Shown here: positions 51,445 to 60,050 of the stretch, piece after piece | Position numbering within the stretch: position 1 is the stretch's first letter | Layout: each line of letters opens with the position of its first letter | NCBI GenBank assembly: GCA_035943935.1 | Contig: DASZBR010000019.1 | Span: 62,001 to 126,000, forward strand | Reading direction: 5' to 3' | Source of the DNA: DASZBR01 sp035943935 | GTDB lineage: Bacteria; Pseudomonadota; Gammaproteobacteria; DASZBR01 | Length of the DNA stretch: 64,000 nt | The notes under the pieces: generated by a model | Seen by the model: only the letters and a program-made list of their open reading frames with translations | What the model was told of the DNA's origin: nothing | Database searches by the model: none | Made by a program: the position numbers and the translations under genes

Positions 51445-51961
51445 CTCGTAATCTCCCGTGACGCAAACCTGTGATATTTAAAATATTGCCCAACCCTCGG
51501 CTGTTGGCGTGACAGATGGCTACGGCTAATGCATCTGCCGCATCGGCTTGCGGTGTACCCGTTAATTTTAATAATCGACACACCATCTCTTGGACTTGTT
51601 CCTTCTTCGCTGCACCATAGCCTACGACGGATTGTTTAATTTGTCGCGCAGAATATTGTGCAACAGGCAATCCTTTTTGTGTCATCGCAACAATCGCAGC
51701 GCCGCGTGCTTGGCCTAATTTAATCGCCGAGCCTGGATTATTGTGCATAAAGATTTGTTCTATGGCTGCATCATGTGGATTATATTTTTCTATAACCTGT
51801 GCGAGCGCCGCAAATATTTGATTTAAATTCTCATGCGGACAAGACGATTTTAAACGCACACAGCCGCTCGTAATATACTTGTGTTCTTTTTTATGGATTT
51901 CAATAATCCCAAAGCCTGTAATACGCGAGCCGGGATCAATACCCAGTATGCGCACTACCAT
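51386..51961 (-). CDS. ruvC: Holliday junction resolvase RuvC
   Basis: A 191-residue endonuclease. ILGIDPGSRITGFGI (catalytic Asp), AIEQIFMHNNPGSAIKLGQARG (Glu) and ADAADALAVAICHA (Asp pair) are intact. The C-terminus runs about 15-20 residues longer than usual and overlaps ruvA by 59 bases. The ATG overlaps the yebC stop region, consistent with yebC-ruvC-ruvA-ruvB as one transcript. Confidence 0.95.
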   Translation of the reverse strand: MVVRILGIDPGSRITGFGIIEIHKKEHKYITSGCVRLKSSCPHENLNQIFAALAQVIEKYNPHDAAIEQIFMHNNPGSAIKLGQARGAAIVAMTQKGLPVAQYSARQIKQSVVGYGAAKKEQVQEMVCRLLKLTGTPQADAADALAVAICHANSRGLGNILNITGLRHGRLRDDRAITRNFTGKTTAELID

Positions 51962-52674
51962 TCGGCGTTCGAATATACGTTTTGTACATCGTCTAATTCT
52001 TCCAGCATATTTTGTAATTTTTCCATTTTATCTTGTGCATCACCTTCAAGCTTTACTTTTGTACTGCCAATCATTGTAATTTCAGCATCGACTGGATTTA
52101 ATTTATTTGCGATTAATTTTTCTTTAATTTTTTCAAAATCGTCTGGACTGGTAATAACTTCTATAGACTTATCATCATTAGTAATAATATCATCCGCGCC
52201 TAATTCTAAAGCAATTTCCATGATTTTATCTTCAGAGGCACCCGGTGCGAATAAAATCTGGCCTTTTTTACTAAACAAATAATTTACTGAGCCAGTGGTT
52301 CCTAAATTTCCACCCAATTTAGTAAATGCAAACCTCACTTCAGAAACTGTGCGATTTTTATTGTCCGTAAGACATTCGACTAATACCGCAACGCCATTAG
52401 GACCATAACCTTCATAGGTAATTTCTTCCATATTTTGGCCTTCCAATCCACCAATACCTTTTTGGATAGCGCGCTGAATAACATCTTTGGACATGTTTGC
52501 GGCTAAGGCTTTATCAATACCTAAACGCAATCGCGGATTTGAATTCGGATCACCACCGCCCATACGTGATGCGACAGTAATTTCGCGAATAAATTTCGTG
52601 AATAATTTTCCGCGTTTCGCATCTTGTGCGCCTTTGCGATGTTGGATGTTTGCCCATTTACTATGACCAGCCAT
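51955..52674 (-). CDS. yebC: YebC/PmpR family protein
   Basis: A 239-residue TACO1/YebC-type protein. N-terminal AGHSKWANIQHRKGAQDAKRG, EITYEGYGPNGVAVLVE and NLGTTGSVNYLF are diagnostic. Family members have been described as transcription regulators and, more recently, as helpers of translation at proline-rich stretches. Located immediately before ruvC, as in many gammaproteobacteria. Confidence 0.96.
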   Translation of the reverse strand: MAGHSKWANIQHRKGAQDAKRGKLFTKFIREITVASRMGGGDPNSNPRLRLGIDKALAANMSKDVIQRAIQKGIGGLEGQNMEEITYEGYGPNGVAVLVECLTDNKNRTVSEVRFAFTKLGGNLGTTGSVNYLFSKKGQILFAPGASEDKIMEIALELGADDIITNDDKSIEVITSPDDFEKIKEKLIANKLNPVDAEITMIGSTKVKLEGDAQDKMEKLQNMLEELDDVQNVYSNAEW

Positions 52675-52710
52675 ATTAAAATTTCTCCTATATAATATTG
52701 TTCTCTAATT

Positions 52711-53601
52711 TCACACTTTTTCAATAATTAAATAAAGATTATTCTGAGTAATATCAACCACTTTGATGGTCGAACCCACAGGTAACGATAAATTATCACT
52801 AACCACAATGACACCCAAACCCTGCAGTATCACGTAACCGATGTGCTCTTGCTCAACTAACGAAACACTAAACAGCAGAGACTTAATGGGATATTTTAAT
52901 TCAAATACTTTCCCCACAAAGTTTCTCATTAGGTATCGCCTAAGATAGCGACGATGAAACACTATCAGGAATGGAGCCATTATTATCACAATGATTAAAG
53001 AAATAGCATAGTTAAAATATAACATGGGCAAAGAAAACTGCTGCCATAAAAACGCTACTGTCCAACTCGAGAACTCAATCGAAAGCCCAAAGAAAAACAA
53101 AGTCGGCTTAGTATAAATATTGCGTATCCAGAATGAACTTAGGATAAAAATCACCCCAAATAGTGTCCAACTCCAAATATTGAAGGGGAATATATAATAA
53201 CTCCACTGAAAAAACCCCTGCTCAAAAAAATGGGGGGAGAAAAGTAGAAAAGAACACACTCCCGTAATAATAAAAACCCATAGAATCGTTAACCACCTTA
53301 TTTTTTTTCTTCCTGATTCACTATACGGTTCAACTCGATATTTTTCCAAAGCCGACTCATCTATTGCTTCCGCAACTTTCTTCATATCAGTTGCAACGTC
53401 ATTTAACGAGCCGGGAGAAACATCTTCTCTCGGCCATAAAAAATTCATCGAAGGTAGCAATATCATACACAACGCCGCAATAATGCCTCCAAATACTTTT
53501 TTTATATCTCCTGGAATGGGCAGTTGAAATACATACGTCACACTGATCAATACAGCCAATATGAATAATAAAATAAAAAAAACTTTTTTCAAAAATCGCA
53601 T
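52711..53601 (-). CDS. Membrane protein with NfeD-like C-terminal domain
   Basis: A 296-residue membrane protein. Two N-terminal helices (about residues 5-55), a cytosolic loop, then four or five aromatic-rich helices (about 102-225). The C-terminal 70 residues (IGYVILQGLGVIVVSD, LPVGSTIKVVDITQNNLYLIIE) match the OB-fold of NfeD proteins, which partner stomatin-like proteins. No SPFH gene is nearby. Its relation to yebC (36 bases away) is unclear. It is otherwise unrecognised. Confidence 0.6.
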   Translation of the reverse strand: MRFLKKVFFILLFILAVLISVTYVFQLPIPGDIKKVFGGIIAALCMILLPSMNFLWPREDVSPGSLNDVATDMKKVAEAIDESALEKYRVEPYSESGRKKIRWLTILWVFIITGVCSFLLFSPHFFEQGFFQWSYYIFPFNIWSWTLFGVIFILSSFWIRNIYTKPTLFFFGLSIEFSSWTVAFLWQQFSLPMLYFNYAISLIIVIIMAPFLIVFHRRYLRRYLMRNFVGKVFELKYPIKSLLFSVSLVEQEHIGYVILQGLGVIVVSDNLSLPVGSTIKVVDITQNNLYLIIEKV

Positions 53602-53610
53602 ATTCCCTTA

Positions 53611-54972
53611 CTACGCTCCCATATATAAAGTTTTTATTTCAATAAAATCTTGAATCCCATATTTCGAACCTTCTCGCCCAATTCCCGATTCTTTCACACC
53701 ACCAAATGGCGCAAATTCTGTCGAAATCATGCCAGAATTAATTCCCACCATGCCACATTCTAATTGTTCTGCCACACGCCACACACGATGAATATTTTGC
53801 GAATAAAAATAGGACGCCAATCCATACTGCGTTGCATTGGCTTTTTGAATGACATCAGCCTCATCATGAAAAGAAAAGACAGGCGCCACAGGCCCAAACG
53901 TTTCTTCGTGTGCACACAACATATCCATCGTGACATCTCTTAATACAGTTGGCTCAAAATGCGTTCTGCCTAATTTATGTCTTTTGCCACCACATAATAT
54001 TTTTGCGCCATTATCCACCGCATTCTTAATATGTTCTTCCACTTTTTTAACACCCGCCTCGTTAATCAAAGGCCCCTGATCCACGCCGACTTTTAATAAT
54101 TTTACGGCTTCTGTGAGTTTATCTACAAATAAATCATAAATATTTTCTTGCACAAAAATTCTATTGGCACACACACAGGTTTGGCCCATATTACGAAATT
54201 TACTTGCCATCAGACCCGACACAGCGGCATCAATATCCGCATCATCAAAAATTATAAACGGCGCATTTCCACCTAATTCTAGAGAAACTTTTTTAACGGT
54301 CGATGCACATTGCGCCATTAATAATTTGCCCACTTCTGTGGATCCCGTAAACGATATTTTGCGAATTAATTTACTCCCGGTAAAAATTTCGCCAATTAAT
54401 TTTGCTTCTCCCGTGGCTATATTTATAACTCCCTCAGGAATGCCGGCTTTAATGGCTAATTTAACTAATTCTATGGCTGTGAGAGGTGTGAGAGAAGATG
54501 GCTTTAATACAACCGTACAACCCGCTGCTAAAGCAGGCGCAACTTTTCGCGTAATCATCGCACACGGAAAATTCCACGGCGTAATTGCTCCAACCACTCC
54601 AACAGGTTGTTTTATAACAATAATATGATGATTATTAATAGGCGCTGGAATTTCATCGCCATAAATTCGTTTCGCTTCTTCGGCAAACCATTCAACAAAC
54701 GCTGCCCCGTATTGAATTTCGCGTTTGGCTTCTTCGAGTGGCTTGCCTTGTTCAGACGTTAAAATTTCAGCCAGTTGATCCGTATTAGCGATAATTAATT
54801 CAAACCATTTGCGTAATAAACTAGCCCGAGTTTTGGGTGTTTCTTTTCGCCAATGTGCAAAAGCATTATGGGCTTTTTGAATAACCGCCTCGACTGTTTT
54901 GGTATCCATATTTTCTACAGCCCCGACAACTTTTCCTGTTGCGGGATTATGAATTTCAATTAGTTTCATCAT
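53611..54972 (-). CDS. gabD: NAD(P)-dependent succinate-semialdehyde dehydrogenase-type aldehyde dehydrogenase
   Basis: A 453-residue aldehyde dehydrogenase. GVVGAITPWNFPCAMITRK, ISFTGSTEVGKLL, catalytic Glu in SLELGGNAPFIIF, catalytic Cys in GQTCVCANRIFV and FGGVKESGIGREG are present. The FGGVKESG ending and the CxC context are typical of GabD, which oxidises succinate semialdehyde in GABA catabolism; other aldehydes are possible. It is 8-9 bases downstream of the Bro-N gene. Confidence 0.85.
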   Translation of the reverse strand: MMKLIEIHNPATGKVVGAVENMDTKTVEAVIQKAHNAFAHWRKETPKTRASLLRKWFELIIANTDQLAEILTSEQGKPLEEAKREIQYGAAFVEWFAEEAKRIYGDEIPAPINNHHIIVIKQPVGVVGAITPWNFPCAMITRKVAPALAAGCTVVLKPSSLTPLTAIELVKLAIKAGIPEGVINIATGEAKLIGEIFTGSKLIRKISFTGSTEVGKLLMAQCASTVKKVSLELGGNAPFIIFDDADIDAAVSGLMASKFRNMGQTCVCANRIFVQENIYDLFVDKLTEAVKLLKVGVDQGPLINEAGVKKVEEHIKNAVDNGAKILCGGKRHKLGRTHFEPTVLRDVTMDMLCAHEETFGPVAPVFSFHDEADVIQKANATQYGLASYFYSQNIHRVWRVAEQLECGMVGINSGMISTEFAPFGGVKESGIGREGSKYGIQDFIEIKTLYMGA

Positions 54973-54980
54973 ATGTCCTA

Positions 54981-55814
54981 CTACTCCTGTTCATCGCTGT
55001 CATTACTTAATAGTTTTTTGTAATTCTCCTTGGTTGACACTCTTGTATCGCTTTTTTCTTCTAAAGCACGTCTTGCATCACCAGCAATAGTGCCTCCTTC
55101 AAAAGCAGATTTTTTATTAGGAATAAATCCTCGCGCATCTTTTTTTCGGGCAATCTCTGTAGTTGATGCTTCACCTAACATGGTAAAAATCAACTCAAGA
55201 TCAGTCATATGATCGCGGAGATTTTCATTCGGCTTTGCAAGATTTTTAAATTTTTTATATTCAACAGGTGTCATTCCAAATGTTGCTTTGCTTATTTCAG
55301 CAGTCAGGATAGCGTATTCTTTTTGCTGTTTCACACCACGTATTTTCCATTCTTCAGTCAATTCATCCCGAACAGCGATCCCTCGCATTCGTTTTTCAAT
55401 CCACTGATTCGAATAACCTTTTTGATGGTAAATTTCCCGCATTCGTTTTGAGGCAAGCTCAGGATTTTCTATTTCTTCTAAGCGCTCATACCCTACTCTT
55501 GCAAGCCAGCGTTTAAAAGGTTCAGCTTTAGGAGAAGGGATAGACTGAATTAATCTGAGTAATTGTTCAGCATCGGCAACATCCGTAAGCCGCATTTTCC
55601 CATCCGCAGCCGCCATTTTCAAACCGTGACAATTTGTCACGGTTTCATTTCCTTCCTTTTTAAGTCGTTCTTTAAGCTTGCGCCAATACACCGTAGGGTC
55701 AACACTTTCTGTAAGTGCTGATACAACATCGACGATCGAAAAAAACCATTTTTGTGCAGATTCGTCCCAAATACGCCGCACCAATTCTTCTTCAAATAAG
55801 GTTAATGCACTCAT
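54981..55814 (-). CDS. Bro-N domain protein (phage antirepressor / DinD-like)
   Basis: A 277-residue protein. The N-terminal Bro-N domain is clear: WFFSIVDVVSALTESVDPTVYWRKLKERL, LRLTDVADAEQLLRLIQSIPS-type segment and FKRWLARVGYERLEEIENPEL. The C-terminal half (EYAILTAEISKATFGMTPVEYKKFKNL, AFEGGTIAGDARRALEE) matches the DinD-like extension found in bacterial chromosomal members. Bro-N proteins come from phages and large DNA viruses and bind DNA. It is probably horizontally acquired, although no other phage gene is adjacent. Confidence 0.82.
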   Translation of the reverse strand: MSALTLFEEELVRRIWDESAQKWFFSIVDVVSALTESVDPTVYWRKLKERLKKEGNETVTNCHGLKMAAADGKMRLTDVADAEQLLRLIQSIPSPKAEPFKRWLARVGYERLEEIENPELASKRMREIYHQKGYSNQWIEKRMRGIAVRDELTEEWKIRGVKQQKEYAILTAEISKATFGMTPVEYKKFKNLAKPNENLRDHMTDLELIFTMLGEASTTEIARKKDARGFIPNKKSAFEGGTIAGDARRALEEKSDTRVSTKENYKKLLSNDSDEQE

Positions 55815-55839
55815 GTAAATTCTCCATCAAAAAATTTTA

Positions 55840-56409
55840 TTACGATAAATACAACGCCCCCAACCCCGCTAAAAACCCAAACACATGCCCTTCCCATGAC
55901 ACACGCTCTTCATCGGGAAATATACTTAAAAATAAACTACCGAAATAATACGCACACATCGCGGCTAATACCCAGGCATTCACCGACGGATGCAAATACG
56001 CATTCACCAATAAATAACTGAAATATCCCATAATTACACTGCTCGCGCCGACATGTCTTCCCGAACGCGCAAATAACCACATCGCCGATCCTGACAATCC
56101 CGTAATAATCGCGGTAACCACTAAAAAATGATGCAGCCCATTAATTAATAAAAAACAACTCAAGGCAAACAGGGGTATAGAATTAAAAAATAAATGACTA
56201 AAACTGCCGTGCAAAAATGGCGAACACGGAATACCAATCAATCCTAAAAAGCGTCTTGGACGAATACCTAAACAATTTAATCGATAGCCAATTGAAAAAT
56301 TAACGACCTGAATAATCCAAAGCAACGCCAAAATCATCAACGCCCAATGGACATTGATCTTCAACGAATCAAACAACGCGACCAGCTGCGAAATAAAGTT
56401 ATCAAGCAT
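55840..56409 (-). CDS. Rhomboid family intramembrane serine protease
   Basis: A 189-residue membrane protein with about six helices. The serine motif GASSVIMGYFSYLL (G-x-S) near residue 126 and the histidine in EGHVFGFLAGLGALYL near residue 178 are the catalytic dyad positions. HGSFSHLFFNSIPLF near residue 68 matches the conserved H-x-x-x-N helix. ATG 56409 is used because the longer frame to 56520 would enter uvrD. It diverges from uvrD. Confidence 0.88.
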   Translation of the reverse strand: MLDNFISQLVALFDSLKINVHWALMILALLWIIQVVNFSIGYRLNCLGIRPRRFLGLIGIPCSPFLHGSFSHLFFNSIPLFALSCFLLINGLHHFLVVTAIITGLSGSAMWLFARSGRHVGASSVIMGYFSYLLVNAYLHPSVNAWVLAAMCAYYFGSLFLSIFPDEERVSWEGHVFGFLAGLGALYLS

Positions 56410-56456
56410 CGGTTTTCTGGCTTTAAGGAAGTGGAAAGTTCCGTTAGAATAACCGA

Positions 56457-58664
56457 ATGAAAACCTCAACTCTACTGGATTCTCTAAACGACGCGCAACG
56501 AGAGGCTGTATCCGCTCCACTCACGCACCTACTCATCCTGGCCGGCGCCGGCAGCGGCAAAACACGGGTCTTAGTACACCGTATTGTCTGGCTTATGCAA
56601 ATCGAAAACTACTCCCCCTTCAACATTCTGGCCGTAACGTTCACCAATAAAGCCGCCAATGAAATGCGTACTCGAATTGAGGAATTACTGGGGATTTCTA
56701 CTCAGGGCATGTGGGTCGGAACTTTTCACGGGCTCGCACATCGATTATTGCGTGCACATTGGGCCGAAGCAGGTTTGCCGCAAAATTTTCAGATTATAGA
56801 CTCTGATGATCAAAGCCGATTAGTGAAACGTATCATTGCGTCCATGGGATTAGACGACAAACAATGGCAACCCAAACAAATCCAATGGTTTATTAACGGA
56901 AAAAAAGACGAGGGATTACGTCCTAAACACATTAAAGACAATGGCGATTTTCATACCAAAACATTAATTAAAATCTACGAGCAATATGAAGAAGTATGCC
57001 AAAGAAACGGCTCAGTCGATTTTGCAGAATTAATGTTACGCGCACATGAATTATGGCAAACCCGTCCGGATATTCTCGCGCATTACCAAGAAAGATTTAA
57101 GCATATTTTAGTCGATGAGTTTCAAGATACGAATACGATACAATATAGCTGGATCCATTCTCTTGCTAAAAACAATAGCTTTTTAATGGCCGTCGGTGAT
57201 GATGACCAATCCATTTATGGCTGGCGCGGTGCGAAAATTGAAAACATGCGCAAACTCGAACGCGATTTTTCGCCACTGAAAACTATAAAACTAGAACAGA
57301 ATTACCGATCGACGGGAAATATTTTACAAGCCGCAAATGCTTTAATATCAAATAATTCAGATAGATTAGGCAAAAATTTATGGACGGACGGTAAATCCGG
57401 CGAAAAGATTTCGCTCTACGCCGCTTTTAATGAAATCGACGAAGCGAGATTTATCGTAGACAGGATCAGAGATCATTTTAGATCCGGCAATGCCTATATC
57501 GATTGCGCTATTTTATATCGCTCCAATGCTCAATCGCGTGTCATAGAAGAATCTTTTATACAAGCGGGAATTCCCTACCGAATTTATGGCGGATTACGAT
57601 TCTTTGAACGCGCTGAAATTAAAGATGCACTGGCCTACTTACGCTTAATTACCAATGAACAAGATGATACGGCTTTTGAACGCGTCGTTAATTTACCTAC
57701 ACGCGGCATTGGCGACACAACTCTGAACATATTCCGCGCACATGCACGCGCAAATTCTATTTCACTCTGGCAAGCAGCGCATGAAATTATTGCGTCTGGT
57801 CAATTAACCTCACGCGCACAAAGTGCAATACAATTATTTTTAGATTTAATTTTGTCTTTGAAAAAAGATGCAGCAGATATGGTTTTGCCAGAAATTACCG
57901 AACATGTTTTACATAAATCAGGCTTGAGAGATCATTACCGTCAAGAAAAAGGCGAAAAAGCGCAAACTAGACTGGAAAACGTGGAAGAGTTAATTTCAGC
58001 GACAAAACAATTTGCCGAAGAAGCCGATGTCGAGATTACACCGCTGGATGCATTTTTAGCCAACGCAGCATTAGAAGCTGGCGAAACACAAAGCAGTGAA
58101 TCATCTGATTATGTTCAATTAATGACCCTTCACTCTGCCAAAGGCTTAGAATTTCCACTCGTATTTCTATCAGGCGTAGAAGAAGGTTTGTTTCCGCATC
58201 AAATGTCCGTTGAAGAACCAGGCAGATTATCTGAAGAAAGAAGATTGTGTTACGTAGGTATTACGCGAGCTAAAAAGAAATTATATTTAAGCTATGCCGA
58301 ATCAAGAAGATTACATGGCAACGAACAATATCACCGACCCTCACGATTTTTAAATGAAATACCGAAAGAATTATTAGAAGAAGTTCGCATGAAAACGCAG
58401 ATTTCTCGACCCGTATATAACACGCATAGCAATAATAATTATGCACGACATACTCCAAAGAGTACTACCCCAACGTACAGCGGCCCACAAGTTCAAGAAG
58501 TGAATGGTTTAACATTGGGTCAACGTGTTACGCACCCCACTTTCGGAGAAGGTGTCATTTTAAGTTACGAAGGTCAAGGCAATCATGCACGCATTCAAGT
58601 GAAGTTTTCACAAGTCGGCGCGAAGTGGTTGGTGGCGGCGTATGCGAAGTTGGAGCCGGTGTAA
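56457..58664 (+). CDS. uvrD: DNA helicase II UvrD
   Basis: A 735-residue superfamily 1A 3'-5' helicase for mismatch and excision repair. LNDAQREAVSAP (Q motif), LAGAGSGKTRVLVHRI (Walker A), AVTFTNKAANEMR, ILVDEFQDTN (Walker B), VGDDDQSIYGWRGA, LEQNYRST, MTLHSAKGLEFPLVFLSG and VGITRAKKKLYLSYA are all in order. The C-terminal Tudor-like segment (GQRVTHPTFGEGVILSYEG) that contacts RNA polymerase is present. Confidence 0.97.
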   Translation: MKTSTLLDSLNDAQREAVSAPLTHLLILAGAGSGKTRVLVHRIVWLMQIENYSPFNILAVTFTNKAANEMRTRIEELLGISTQGMWVGTFHGLAHRLLRAHWAEAGLPQNFQIIDSDDQSRLVKRIIASMGLDDKQWQPKQIQWFINGKKDEGLRPKHIKDNGDFHTKTLIKIYEQYEEVCQRNGSVDFAELMLRAHELWQTRPDILAHYQERFKHILVDEFQDTNTIQYSWIHSLAKNNSFLMAVGDDDQSIYGWRGAKIENMRKLERDFSPLKTIKLEQNYRSTGNILQAANALISNNSDRLGKNLWTDGKSGEKISLYAAFNEIDEARFIVDRIRDHFRSGNAYIDCAILYRSNAQSRVIEESFIQAGIPYRIYGGLRFFERAEIKDALAYLRLITNEQDDTAFERVVNLPTRGIGDTTLNIFRAHARANSISLWQAAHEIIASGQLTSRAQSAIQLFLDLILSLKKDAADMVLPEITEHVLHKSGLRDHYRQEKGEKAQTRLENVEELISATKQFAEEADVEITPLDAFLANAALEAGETQSSESSDYVQLMTLHSAKGLEFPLVFLSGVEEGLFPHQMSVEEPGRLSEERRLCYVGITRAKKKLYLSYAESRRLHGNEQYHRPSRFLNEIPKELLEEVRMKTQISRPVYNTHSNNNYARHTPKSTTPTYSGPQVQEVNGLTLGQRVTHPTFGEGVILSYEGQGNHARIQVKFSQVGAKWLVAAYAKLEPV

Positions 58665-58673
58665 CAGCATGCG

Positions 58674-59405
58674 CTAGATCTCAGTTATATTCACCCAAAT
58701 TTGCCATTCTTTGACTTTGCTGCTTTCAAGTTTATACAAATTCATCACATCGAGTTTAACGTGTACACCATCAGGATTGTGTTTAAAAAATAGAGCATGT
58801 TGTTCTACGCGAAAGGCTATCCTATCTCCCTCGGCGATAACATCTTTCACCTCACTTTTTAAATCTTTAAATATTGTTTGTAGATTTGGTAAACGTGATT
58901 TCAAATCGTTCAAATCTAACTGCTTCGACATGGCATGATTGAACATGATGAGATCTGACGCAAAATATTGATCCAGCAAGTGTTCGTGTCCCGGCGAAAA
59001 CGCGGTTACAAATGATTGAAACGCAAATGTATGTGCAAAGCCTGTAAATAATTCTTCATTACGCATAGTTATTTCACCTCTCAAGTGTGCAATAGTGTGG
59101 TCAATTGTCTTAATCAACTTTTGGGTTCGATCAAGACTCTGTGCAAGGATTTGCTTGTGAGACATCAACGCATCGATTGTATTGAAATCATCACAGCTGA
59201 TAATCCTTTGTATCTCATTGAGAGGAAAACCTAATTCACGATAAAATAAAATTTGCTGCAACATCAAGATCTGCTCTTCTTCATAATAGCGATAATGGTT
59301 ATCGCCATAATAAGCAGGTTTCAGTAATCCGATCGTATCGTAATGACGAAGTGTTCGGATACTGATCCCCGATAGCGTTGCTAATTTCTTTACCGTATAA
59401 GACAT
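58674..59405 (-). CDS. MerR-family regulator fused to a SnoaL-like domain
   Basis: A 243-residue protein. Residues 1-70 are a MerR winged HTH (YTVKKLATLSGISIRTLRHYDTIGLLKP, YRYYEEEQILMLQQILFYRELGF), followed by a dimer coiled coil (about 75-115). Residues about 125-243 form an NTF2/SnoaL-like fold (LLDQYFASDLIMFNHAM, VIAEGDRIAFRVEQHALF, NLYKLESSKVKEWQIWVN) where effector domains usually bind ligand. ATG 59405 (MSYTVK) gives the family N-terminus, with GAAGAG upstream. It is likely an autoregulated ligand sensor of unknown target. It is convergent with uvrD. Confidence 0.8.
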   Translation of the reverse strand: MSYTVKKLATLSGISIRTLRHYDTIGLLKPAYYGDNHYRYYEEEQILMLQQILFYRELGFPLNEIQRIISCDDFNTIDALMSHKQILAQSLDRTQKLIKTIDHTIAHLRGEITMRNEELFTGFAHTFAFQSFVTAFSPGHEHLLDQYFASDLIMFNHAMSKQLDLNDLKSRLPNLQTIFKDLKSEVKDVIAEGDRIAFRVEQHALFFKHNPDGVHVKLDVMNLYKLESSKVKEWQIWVNITEI

Positions 59406-59472
59406 ATTGATTTTCTCTTCACTGATGTTTAGCACGATAGAGGGTAACGTAACGAGAGAGTCAAGACTCTTG

Positions 59473-59616
59473 TCAAAGATTACTCAATTCAGCTTCTATT
59501 TCATCCGTTGTTGGCAAAATATTTTCAAGTTTTTTAGGTAGTACTTTTGATAATTGATATTCAGAAATGCCCATGGGACTGTCGAGCAGCGCTTGTTCAA
59601 TCAGACCTCCCCGCCG
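59473..59616 (-). pseudogene. C-terminal remnant of a DUF1016 (YhcG-type) nuclease gene
   Basis: Immediately after the repeat, the minus strand reads LIEQALLDSPMGISEYQLSK, continues into VLPKKLENILPTTDEIEAEL and stops at 59473. This is the typical end of DUF1016/PDDEXK (YhcG) proteins, where a P-G-I-EYQL segment precedes LP-EL then LPT-EEIEAEL. It has no start codon of its own. The matching N-terminus is at 60051-60479. The intervening core of about 165 residues, containing the PD-(D/E)XK active site, is missing. Confidence 0.8.
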
Positions 59617-59660
59617 CTGTCATCCTGAGGAGCGTCTTTTCGCGACGAAGGACCTGCTTC
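59617..59660 (-). repeat. Dispersed repeat, inverted copy on the 3' side of the GIY-YIG gene
   Basis: Starts CTGTCATCCTGAGGAGCGTC and ends GAAGGACCTGCTTC. It is an exact reverse complement of the copy at 59997-60040 over the full 44 bases as far as can be read by eye. Confidence 0.9.
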
Positions 59661-59667
59661 TTCTTTT

Positions 59668-59958
59668 TCAGCATAACTCTTCATACAAATCCCTCAGTGA
59701 TGGATTTAATTTTTTGACCAACGCATCTTTCTTTTTTCGTGTCCAACCCTTGATTTGTTTTTCTCTTGCAATAGCATCTGAAATATCAGAATACATTTCA
59801 TAATACACCAACTTATTTACATAATATTTAGAAGTAAATCCTTTTTGGATTTTATTTTTGTGTTCGTAGACACGTCGGATTATATCGTTTGTTACGCCAG
59901 TATAAAGCACATTGTTTTTTATGTTGGTTAGCATATAAATAAAATAGGTTTTACTCAT
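59668..59958 (-). CDS. GIY-YIG family endonuclease
   Basis: A 96-residue single-domain nuclease of the small GIY-YIG (YhbQ/UPF0213-like) group. The motif appears as FIYMLTNIKNNVLYTGVTND, i.e. Y-M then LYTGVT, followed by the conserved Arg (RRVYEHKN), KYYVNKLVYYEMY, catalytic Glu in AIAREKQIKGWTRKKK and NPSLRDLYEEL. ATG 59958 follows AGGAAC by 8 bases; frames extending to 60084 only translate the repeat. It is embedded within a broken DUF1016 gene and bracketed by inverted repeats. Confidence 0.88.
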   Translation of the reverse strand: MSKTYFIYMLTNIKNNVLYTGVTNDIIRRVYEHKNKIQKGFTSKYYVNKLVYYEMYSDISDAIAREKQIKGWTRKKKDALVKKLNPSLRDLYEELC

Positions 59959-59996
59959 AAAATAGTTCCTCATAATTATTAGCGGTTTAAAAAAAA

Positions 59997-60040
59997 GAAG
60001 CAGGTCCTTCGTCGCGAAAAGACGCTCCTCAGGATGACAG
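59997..60040 (+). repeat. Dispersed repeat, copy on the 5' side of the GIY-YIG gene
   Basis: Starts GAAGCAGGTCCTTCGTCGCG and ends CTCAGGATGACAG. With the inverted copy at 59617-59660 it encloses the GIY-YIG gene and nothing else. Confidence 0.9.
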
Positions 60041-60050
60041 CGTGGGGACA

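Noticed and set aside
59567..59803. Plus-strand frame translating to a CHPEERLFATKDLLL-type peptide
   Set aside because: That peptide is a translation of the dispersed repeat and appears in frames at both copies; it is not a gene.
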